A stretch of DNA of 60,000 bases, taken from assembly GCA_903813345.2 (NCBI GenBank), contig CAIIXF020000001.1, forward strand, positions 53,587,885 through 53,647,884, read 5' to 3'. Positions 36,869 through 48,000 of this stretch are shown one piece after another (position 1 is the first letter of the stretch; each line of letters begins with the position of its first letter). This DNA comes from Owenia fusiformis. Its lineage: Eukaryota > Annelida > Polychaeta > Sabellida > Oweniidae. Made by a program: the position numbers and the translations under genes. Below the pieces are notes generated by a model. That model worked only from the letters and a program-made list of their open reading frames with translations, ran no database searches and had not been told where the DNA came from.

Positions 36869-38413
36869 CAGGGTGGGCCAAAAAAAACCACCCCCCTAAC
36901 CAATATTCCTGATAAATATTTATTTTTTAACAATCACACCAACAATGATATATCATATTAAAGATAATTTAATTTGCAACAAAATGATATATAATAGCAC
37001 CATTTTCAACAACCACATATAGAAATATGACCATTTATGTGACATGGGGGTCAAAAAACACCTTTTCAATTTTCGTCGATTTTGCAAACAATTGCCTATT
37101 TCTACCAAATTTTAGTAAATTACAACATTGTCATGAGTCTTTCATAATTGGATATTATATATTGTTTTCATTCAGTTTTTGAACCACACATGCTCAATAT
37201 ACATGTATATGCTTATAAAACTAATTCATTTCTTCTTCAGTCTGTCCAAAAATAGCTCAATAGACCCACCCCCCGGACCCATCCTCTGATTGGATTATTC
37301 GCTTAAGACACGGAAGCCATTGGTTGATTGCATAATTGATGGATGTATGTGGAAGTACCATTCAACTGATAGTTATTCTTTCTTTTAGTTCCTCTACATC
37401 CCTGATAGGCTGGGTATATTTAAAAACCAACTGTTCTAATTGTCCCCAGGTATGGTAATCAACATTATTGGCAACTGGACTGCCAGTAAGCCATTTTTCT
37501 GGGCTAGAGATGGTGACATTTCGAATCTCCAAAAACTCCAGGGTAGCATTGGACCTGTGTGATAGAGCACTGTTCTATCAGAAAATGAAATTTCTCTCAC
37601 CGTTTTTTTATATTCTTAACGAGTCCTTTTTACCACCTTATGTCATTAACATTCAGAGTATAATTTTGCTCCTGGTTCAAAAAACAGGGCCTGCATGATC
37701 TTTCCTTTTTGGGAAACACCGAGTGGACACCACCTACCTTTCAGAAAAATGTCATCTCGATTTGAGTAGCCTTTTATCACAAATGTCACTATTCTTGCTT
37801 ACTGATATAGAGTATAGCCTTTTGATTACATGTATAGTACTTGGGGCATTTAGAACAGTTGTCCTATGGAGATCCCTAGCCCATCAGGGGTGTAGACAAA
37901 CAGAAAGAATGAATAATTAGGTGTTGGATGGTACTTCTGCAGAGGTCCATCGATTATACCAATGGCTTTCGCGTTTTAAGCGAGAAATCAAATCAGAAGT
38001 TGGGTCCGGGGGTGAGTCTATTGAGCCATATTTGGACAGACTGAAGAAAAAATGAATTAGTTTTATAAGCATACACATGTTTATTGAGCATGCAAGGTTT
38101 AAAAAACTGAATGAAAACAATATATAATATCGAATTATGAAAGACTCTTGACAATGTTGTAATTTACTAAAATTTGGTAGAAATAGGCAATTGTTCGCAA
38201 AATCGACGAAAATTGAAAAGGTGTTTTTTGACCCCCATGTCACATAAATGGTTATATCTCGAGCCAGAGTTGTTGAAAATTGTTCTATTATATATCATTT
38301 TGTTGCAAATTAAATCATCTTTAAAATGATATATCATTATTGGTGTGCATGTTAAGAATTGAATATTTATCAGAAATATTGGCTAGGGGGGTGGTTTTTT
38401 TTGGCCCACCCTG
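36869..38413. mobile_element. foldback mariner-like element with about 575-bp arms
   Basis: TA|CAGGGTGGGCCAAAAAAAA on the left (36867 on) and the exact inverse on the right, ending 38413 with TA. The arms 36869-37447 and about 37832-38413 are inverted, diverged copies. The minus strand of 37380-37520 reads ...DYHTWGQLEQLVFKYTQ and then IRDVEELKERI, resembling the C-terminal WGxLK...IxDLxxLKxRI part of Tc1/mariner transposases. The other arm holds the corresponding, decayed sequence. So this is an inverted duplication of a mariner 3' half rather than a simple MITE. Length 1545 bp. Confidence 0.75.
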
Positions 38414-38415
38414 TA

Positions 38416-39054
38416 GATGGCCTTTTGAAGATTCTAGCTGATGATCGGTTACTAAACAAAACTGAAAATTAGTAGAACAAACCCTATAAGAATTTTTTTG
38501 CTGATGTCCATTTAATCTTTTTTCTTAGGGGACTCAACTAAATTTTTTAATATATATTCCCGGGCCTATGTTTCTTGACTTGAGAAAAGTTGAATTGAAT
38601 TTCAGATGATATTGGCTTCAGCTAGACATTGTCCAAGGTTACTCGTCTAAATTAAATAACTCACTTTAGAATCTATACGACATCATCAGTCATTTGAAAA
38701 TTGAAAGTAGGGTACAGTCCAAACTCCAAATTGCTAAAATACACCCAGGTGTCCCACACTTGGGGAGTTAAGTGGAGAAGGTATGCAGTTTTTGCAGATT
38801 CTTTTTTTCATAATTTGGATTCATAAATTTTATAATCACAACATAGAAATCATTACATTGCTCCACATGTTCATTACTGATTGAAAACCTTGAGGTAACT
38901 CTAACTTGAATGATTGGCTGTTCGTTTGAGGGGTGTGTCAGAATTTACCACTAAATGTGAGATTTGCTAGAGAATTGACAGTTTGCTCAGTTTAAAACTC
39001 CAAAACTGCAATAGCACTTATGTTGCAAATGATTGTCTATGTTTTATATTTTAG
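38416..39054. other. non-coding upstream of CDK11 ATG exon
   Basis: No coding exon. Ends with a splice acceptor (ATTTTAG, 39048-39054) just before the CDK11 start-codon exon, implying a 5'UTR intron. Confidence 0.55.
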
Positions 39055-39062
39055 AGTGTACT

Positions 39063-42000
39063 ATGTCGGGAAGTGAAGAGGTTGGAAGCCCCATGGAGCA
39101 TGGGGAGTTAGAACCAAGCCCCGACCACACAGAAACCCAGCAAGAGGATGATGTCATGGAAGACAGGCAAGTAGAACATAATAATTTATCTTAACATGTT
39201 GATTCTTGTTATTGTCTTGAGATAGGACAGTGGATGGTAACCATTTGTCTATATTCAAACTAACATACATATAAAAACTTTGTTTTGGTTAAACCCCCTC
39301 CCTCCAATTGTGATGAAACTTTGAAATATTGATCTATTTACATTTTCATATTAATTTAACAAAATCATTATTATCAGCCATTCCTCCCAACAGAATTAAA
39401 TTTGTTCTTGTACTCAATCCCTTTAATATCCTAGATAGCCTTTACTTCCATGACTTCATTGCTGTGCTGTTTATTTATTTGGAAAGAAAAGGAACATTAC
39501 ACATGTGTCGCAAAATAAAGATCCACAATGATTAAAAAGTGAACCTGTTTGCGGTACAGATAATGTCCCAATGCAAATGCCAATGCCATGTGATAGGTCT
39601 AAGTTTATATCAATGTTATATTATCTGCCCAACTTGAAGGTTACCATTTCAACTGTATTTGTCTTGTATTCTAGAGAGGAACAAGAAGAAGCCTTATATA
39701 TCAAGCCACCACAAGCAAAGGTGATAAAGAAAGACAAACACAAACACAAGCATAAGGAACATAGAAAGAAAGATAGAGACAAGGATCAAGGTAAGACCCT
39801 GTCTGCCTGCCACCCCCAGCCTCTCACCATTCCTATATAATGCCCTCTGGCGATTTAGGGATGCTATTGTAATTGTATTTTAAACTATATCAATGAAATA
39901 AATAAATAATAATAATAAAAAAAAAAAATCAAGGTAAGAATATAGAAGAAAGTCTGGACTTCTAATCAGCAATATTGTAATTCTAATATCATCATCTATG
40001 TTAACATGATTTTAATGAATGATTTAAATATGATTTAGATTACGAACATTTTCTAATTGTTTCAGGTAAACACAGAGATAGAAGTCGAGGAAGCAGACAA
40101 GATCGCCATGGCAAAGAACATCGTAGAGACAGAAGTGGCGAGAAATCCCGTGACAAAAAGGAGCACTCTAGAGATGAAAAACGACGAGAAGATCGTATAA
40201 GAGACAAAGACAATCGCCCTCATAGTAGGGAAACTAAACCTGAACGTATCATAGAAAAAGTACCTGTTGAAAGGTCTGAGAGAAGACCCTCCAAAGAGAA
40301 AACAGAATCAGTTAAACCTACAAAAGAAAGAGACTTAAGAGAAAAATTAGAGGCTAGATCTAAGGAATCAAGGGATAAAGAGAAACTCAAGTCTGACTCA
40401 TCCAAGAGAGCAGTAAAGGTTGATGATAATAAGACAGTTGATATAAAAACAAAATCAAGACACAGACAAGAGCCAGATATTGTAGATATTACTCAGGAAA
40501 AACATAGTGAACCAAAACCACAGACTGAAAAGGAAAAACGGGAAGAATCTAGGAGAGAAAGGTATGTATGCAATATGGATAACTTGATGTGTCTCCATTA
40601 ATCAACAATCTATGCTTATACATCTGTTTATTAAAATATTATTTTTTGTTCCCCAAAGGACCAGTTACTGCTTCAAGTCATGGTTTTAAAATATCAATAC
40701 CTCAAAAATAACACAATTTTGGACATATATCTTGAAATAACTTAAGAAAGGGTGTGTCAGCAAATTTTGTGTTTGATTTAAATTCAAAAAGAACTATTGG
40801 TACTGCCCCAGTTATGCTATACTTGTCTGGTGGTCTATTATAGGTAGCTTAATTTTATACCAAGGGTAGATTAACTTCATATTCTCCATCATCCCCCATA
40901 TGCAGAACAGTGCACCTTTAATTATCCAATAACAAACTATTTGAATCAAGATGATTAAGCTTGCCGCTTGCTATCGCAAAAGAAATAATTTACCGTCATT
41001 TCTCTGTTTTAATTAGAGAGCGGCTTGAGCGTATAGAGCGAGAGAAGCAGATGAGGGATAGGTTAATGAGAGCTCAACGAGAGAAAAGGCAACAAGAAGA
41101 GGAGCTGAGAGCAAGGGCTGAGAAATCTGCTAAAGATGCTGCCATTAAGAAAGAAAGTAAGTAGCTTTTTGTTACAATACCTTCATCAATGGCACTAATG
41201 TATGGTCAGTATCAGACATGTTAATAATATACAATTGTGAAAGGAGTAGTTTCCATCACAATAAATCTCCATGTTCAATTCGCTTCATATAGGTTTCACT
41301 GGGTGTTGCTCTCTCTGTCAATATAGTATCACACTTCTGTCAGAACCATGTATCTTTATCAATGTATTCTATAATTTAGAAGAAGAACTGAGGCGTGCAA
41401 GAGAAGCCAGAGACAATAGTAGAAAACAGAAAGACCGATCTGAAGTTGAACGTAGCAGGAGTAGAGAACGTGACACACGCACTAGGGATACTCGAGACAG
41501 GGGAGATCGAGATAGAGGCAGGGATCGGGATCAGATAAGAGAAAGAGATCAGAGTGCCAGGGATCGAGATAGAGAAAGAGGTCAGTTACGTGATCAACGG
41601 GACCAGATGCGTGATCGAGATCCAGACCGACCAAGTAGCCGAAGATCCACCCCTCAAAATAATTGTAAGTGTATTCTCTGATAGGTAAAAGATTGAAATA
41701 ATTTGGATTTTCCTCTTCACTTGTCATGATTTAAGTGAGTCTAGTAGTCCTTGTGAATCAGCCACTTGGCCTTCCCTCAGTAAGTGAGCAGCTAATATTA
41801 CAGCATTTATTGAACATATGCTGTTATTCGTTTACTTTGACAAATTTAGGACTGTATGTGGTGATACGATAGATATATATCAAAACTTGACATTATTCTA
41901 AAAGCATAGATAATGCAAAACAAGAGAATGTCGACCCTCTCTTCAGAACTCACATTCAAGAATTAAACAATTTTTTTTTGTGTATAAACATCAAGTGCTT

Positions 42001-45000
42001 TGCTACATCTATAGGACTGTTCGTGAGCTGATGATTGGGATGGAGCTTTGGGTAGTATAAGCTTGGCTGTCTCTGTCGTCAGGCTTGTGACTGACCTTTG
42101 GCTGGTTTAAGATCTTTGATGGTACCAACACTCCCATTCCAGAGACTGAAGCTTTGGGACATTTCATTTGGTGGTTGAAGAATGATGGAAAACTTCTTCG
42201 TTTTATTGGTGGGTCCATTTGTCACGTCTTCTTATCCAGAGCCACCTGGAGCACGATTCTGAAACTGCTCCAATTTCTCTCATTGCTCGTCTGAGTTGGC
42301 TAGAATGTACCCCAATGTCTTTGAACAATGAGCGTAGAGACAAAGCTGGGAAGCCCCTGCATCCTACTTCTACAGGGTATAGTCTTGCTTGCCATCCTTT
42401 GCTCTGGGCTTCATGGATTAGATCTTGGTATTTGTTGTACTTGAGTTGGTGGGATATGTCTATTCTTTCCTCCCATGGTACTGTAAGTTCTATCACTAGT
42501 ATGGTCTTAGAACTTTCTGATAAAAGTAGCATGTCAGGACGTAGTGTTGTTGCTACTATGTTCTGAGGAAAGATTAACTTCTTATCCAGGTCGACATGCA
42601 ATTTCCAATCAGAGGCCTTAGACAGTGACGAGAGAGGAATTGATGGGTCTGTATTCTTAGTCCTTGGAGTTGGTTGCTTTCCCTCCTGTTGAAATGCTGT
42701 GAATATGGGCTTTGTGGGGACGAGTTGCTTGTTGTGTGTTCTAGCTCTGTCGACCCATTCAGCAATTTTCTGTAGGACTTTGTCGTGTCGCCATCTGTAC
42801 CGGCCTTCACTCAGTGCTGTCTGGCAGCTGCTCAGGATGTGGGTTAGGGTACATCTGGGTCTTTTGCATAGAGGGCATGTGTTGTCATTTTCAAGGCCCC
42901 AAGTGCTTAGGTTCGTTGGAGTTGGTAAAAGGTCAGTAAAGGCGCGCAATATAAAGCTGAGGCTTGCTTGGTCAACTGTCCAAAGATCTTTCCATGTAGG
43001 AGATCTTTCCATGATTGATTCCCATTGGGTCCAGTTTCCCTGCTTGGAGAGCCCCACTGCTTTTACAAGGCGTTCTTCTTCCTGCGCTTTGCGCGTTTGC
43101 TTTACCAGGCGGTCTTTCTTTGCTTTTGGAGTCTTTTCTAATAGCTTGGAACCATAATTGCCTAAGCCTAATCGACCTTGGCAAACAACTCCAACTATCT
43201 GCTCATGTCGCTCCCGTTCGTCTGCTTCTGCTATTGCTTGCTGAGGTTTCCATTTCCTTCCAGTTGATATTGATTCTCCTGAGGAAAGGACCTTGGGATC
43301 CTTGGACGTCCGAAGGGTTGTAATGGCCCTGACTTTGGCCACCTTAAATTCCTCCACCAGTGAAGAAATTGGGAGGGACAACTTTGAAGATGTGCTGTAA
43401 AGGTTACAGGAGCTGAAGCTTGGAGGTACTCCTAACCATTTCCTCAAAAATCTGTTGCACAACCTTTCCATGGAATTGACAAGGGATAGAGGGAATTCAT
43501 ACAAGGAGAAAGGCCATTGTAATCGGGGGATTACTCCAAACTGGAAACACCATACCTTGAATTTACCTAGGAGGTGACTCTTGTTAATAGTTTCCATCCA
43601 TCTTTCTAGTTCCTTGAAGACTTCCTTAGTGGTGTTGCTATCCTTTAAAGTCTCGTCATAGACTTTCCCTAAGCACTTTATACGTTCATCTTGGATGGAT
43701 GGGATAGCTGCTCCTTGGATGTTGAAAGTGTGTCTTTGGGTCAGTTGTCCTTTGACGATGGTCATGCTGCGTGATTTCTTGGGCTTAAACTGCATACGGG
43801 ACCATGTAGCCATTTCCTCGAGACTTGTGAGAATCCACCGCATGCCAGGGATAGACTGCGTCATGACTGTTTTTTTTTTTTGTTTTTTTAAACAATAGGT
43901 TTATTTCATTGATATATTTTTCATGGCATAGTACACAATCATGCGGCAAATCGCCTTCTGGCATTTTATGTCCGCTTTCAATTACAATGTTACATATAAA
44001 TATACGAAAAATTCAAGAAAAATAAAACACACCCACTGTTTAGATGTGGCATGTTATAAATGAAGTGTACTGACGGGGACCTGCTGCAACATAGATGGGG
44101 CGACCAATTACACATAGGGGTTGAGTAAGTGGGGTCTAAGGTAGTCAGATTATGTACAACCGTGCACAACCATTAACAGTTTTCTAAAAGAAATGTTGCT
44201 GTCAACTGAAATAGTTTGTCTAATTTATCATGGGTGAGTTCGGGATCACCAAAGAGATATAAATCAATTTTATCCTGTTGGGTTTTATAACGTGATATAT
44301 CATCCACAATTAACTTAATGGCTTCATTGAATTGATGGAGTTTATTCATTCTCATGGGGCAGCTAAAAAATAAATGTCTAAAGGTCTCAGGGGACCCACA
44401 CTCACAGTTTGGGGAGTCAACATTATTCCAGTTGTGAGATATCAATTGGGTCTTCAAAATAAGGTCGACTCTGGCTCTGTTGAGGTACATCTCTTGCCTG
44501 CGATTTAGAATATTAAGGGACACAGTAGATATAATCCCAGGGAACATTTCGATTTTTAGTCTCCTTTTAAAGGAGGCCAATGAAGGAAGGGACTTCAGAT
44601 AAGGCTGATCACGTTGTACATTGTTCCATATCTCGACCATCTTGTATATTGGTGATTTTCTGGGATAATTAATAGGCATGATATAGTCTCTGTTAAAACG
44701 CGTATTTCTAATATTGACTCTTTTATAAGGAATGAATATGTCTGTTATATATGATGGAATGAGGGCATTGTCGACTTTATACATAAGACTCTTAAAATGA
44801 AAATTTCTACGATCAAGTAAGCAAGACCAGTTTAAAATTTTGAATACTTTACAGGCACTTGATCCTGACAGAGCTCCAGACACAATTAGACCAGCTTGGT
44901 ACTGTAAACTACTAAGCTTTTTTAGGTCAATTTGGTTTGCACCATCATATAGAACATCACAGTAGTCAAAGAGTGACTGGATATAGGCATTATACATGAT

Positions 45001-48000
45001 ATTGAGATGTTTGGACTTAAGTCTTCCTTTCAGAGCTTTCATTGGATTAAGTGCTGTCTGGATCTTAGAGGCTAAATAGTTGATGTGAACTGATCCACAT
45101 AGCTTATTGTCAAAGTAGTAGCCAAGATGTTTGTGGGTGTCAGTTCTTGTGATTGCGTGGCCATTTAACATAATTGGAGGATAATTATTTGCATTATTAT
45201 TTTTAGAAAAAATCAACTCTTTGCTTTTTTCTGGCTTAAATTCAAGTTTCCAGATGTCAGACCAATTTTCTACCTTTTGAATATCATTTTGAAGTTGAAT
45301 ATGAGATAGGTTGTCATTTGGGCTTGTTGGCAAAAATATTGACGTGTCATCGGCGTATATGAAGCATTTTGAAGATAAAGTATCAGGCAGGTCATTAATG
45401 TATATAAGGAAGAGGAGCGGCCCAAGGATACTTCCTTGAGGGACACTGCAGTTTATATAGTTGTCCGGGGATGTTTGAGATGATTTACCATTTACTGTGA
45501 CCTTTATTTTTCTATTTGAGAGGTATGAAATAATAAAATTCAAGAGCTTTCCTGAAAAGCCATATGCTTTCAGCTTATGTATTAACAGATGGTGTGGTAC
45601 CCTATCAAAAGCGGCCGAAATGTCCAAAAAGACCGACCTAGTATCGAAGCCATTACTAAAATTTGTCCAAATAAAATCATGAATCGCTAGAAGTTGGATT
45701 TCATTGCAATGACCCTTCAAAAATCCGGATTGATATTTGTAAAGTAGATTGTTTTCAATAAGGTGCTTGTACATTTTATCATAGACTATCCTTTCAATGA
45801 TTTTGGAAACAATGCTAAGGAGAGAGATAGGTCTGTAATTGTTAAGATTATTTTTGCTATCTTTTTTATGTATAGGGCAAACATTCCCAAGTTTCCAAAT
45901 TTGAGGAAAAGTGTTTGCCTGTAAAAGTTTATTGAATAAAATGTAGAGAGGAAATGAAATTGAATTTGAGCATATTTGGAGCATTTTGATGGTAATTTCA
46001 TCAGGGCCATTGGCCTTGGAAGGGTCAAGATTATTTATTATGTTAGTAATATCCTGTCTATCAAATGTAATATCACTTAACAGATTATCGCACCTCTGAG
46101 GAAATGGAGTGTCAAAGTGGGGCTTAGTATAAAATGCTCATCATGAAAATATAGCCAAGTGTTGAAATATACATACAAAACAAAATAGATTTTTATGATA
46201 AAACTGTTGGTTTTAACTGTACATTGATAGTGATTGTTCATTGTTTGTGAAAGTGTCATTAATATTGAAATAGAATTATGATAATAAAAGAAAACAATAT
46301 TAAAATAGCTGGAAGAAGCAAGGCCCCTCCAGAGCCTATTTACAAGGAAGAGTCTCCTGAGGTGGAAGAAGAGGTTGAGTCCAGTGAGGCAGAAAGTGAA
46401 GATCAGAATGCTGAATCTGCTTCAGAGGAAGAAAGTGGAGACACCAATTCAGAAGATTCGGATTCTGACTCAGGTTGATTATTATCACACTTTTTCAATG
46501 TGCCATATTGTTGTAATCTTGTGCCATTTGGTGTGTATGTGTCTGTGTGTTTTGACTCAAACAAAAGGGAGATATTTATCAATGTGTGTCTTGTAAAAAC
46601 ATAAGGAGATTGTATATTCGACTGGGTAAGGATTCATTATAAATTACCAACTGGGTGGTGTCATCTTTCTTCATTGATGGGAAGATCGCTGAACATACCA
46701 ATATAAAATTTCAATACTCCAGTCTTTATATATCGTGTAACTCCAGTGTATATCTAGACATAAGTATAATGAGACCCATTAATAAATTTAAAATCCAATT
46801 GCCCTACTTCAGTCAAGGTTCACTGTGAAAAACAGTTGAAATGAGCAACAAGAAGAGGGTTAGAAACCTAGAACTTGATCTAGAATATCTTTGAGAATCA
46901 TTCTTCTGTACTTCTTATGTATTCACTTACAGAGAGTGAGAGCGGCTCAGAGAGTGGGGAGGAGGATGAACAGAAAGCACCAGGTATTTTAGAGTATTAT
47001 CATTATTTCATATCAATTATCACAAAATTTATTATTTCGCATTTCTGTTACGACTGACACAAAAGGCGGGTTTTCGGGTGATCATTCATATCATATATAG
47101 GTTTGAGATTCCAAAATTCCAATTTAGGAAGGCAAACTCTGACATACATTTCAAGTCCCTTCTATTCTTTGAAAGCTCCATTTTCTCTACTTGATTGGAA
47201 TTAAATGACTCCCCATGAGAAATTGAAAATATATTTCTGGAAACACTAGATTTATGTCATGCCAGAGTTTCCAGTTCTTTTCTTCAACTCCATGATTGAG
47301 CATCATAGAAAATCGCGTCATAATAAAACGAGAGGAACACATCTTGCAATCATACTTAACTTTCCAGTGAAGTCCAAGTTTGAAGATCAATCAGAGGAGG
47401 AAGCCTCAGAGGAAGAACATTCCCCCGAGCCTCAGGGACACTATCTGGATGATACTCCCCCACAATCCCCCATTGAGCTGAAGCCAGAATTACCGCCATA
47501 TTTCCCAGCTATCCAGGGCTGCAGGAGTGTGGAGGAATTTCACTGTCTCAACAGGATCGAGGAGGGTACCTATGGTGTTGTATATAGGGCCAGAGACAAG
47601 AAAACAAGTGAGTTGAAATTATGCTAAATCATTTTTTGATGGATGATCTTTTTACTCAATTTTCCTAAATACAATTATTGCATCAGTGAGATTCTTAAAA
47701 TGTTATAATATTGTACTGAAATTACCTGTAGATCAGTACAGTTAAGATTTGATCTTTCTTCATGTTGCAAATTGAGGACTGTATAGTTATACAATTACTG
47801 TAAAATCTGAATAAGAGGAACACCCTTGGTATACAGTATCTAAAACTGTTCCACTTGGTGAAGGTGTAACACAAAAACAGGTTTTACTGTACATGTATTT
47901 ATAAAAAATAGTAATGAAAATTAGAAAAGGAAATACAGAAAAATGCAACTTATTTTATGTTGGTCTGTTCAATGATTGTCCCTTCTTTCAGATGAGATAG

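Noticed and set aside
41482-41727. 81-codon minus-strand frame
   Set aside because: Antisense of the RD-repeat exon 5 of CDK11; the low complexity explains it.
42699-43157. 152- and 115-codon frames on + opposite the R2/NeSL-type ORF
   Set aside because: Antisense shadows of the 553-codon LINE frame; no domain similarity.
41971-46130. A single target-site duplication around the LINE pair
   Set aside because: Compared flanks near 41955-41970 and 46110-46300 by eye; only short chance matches such as TCATGA were seen.
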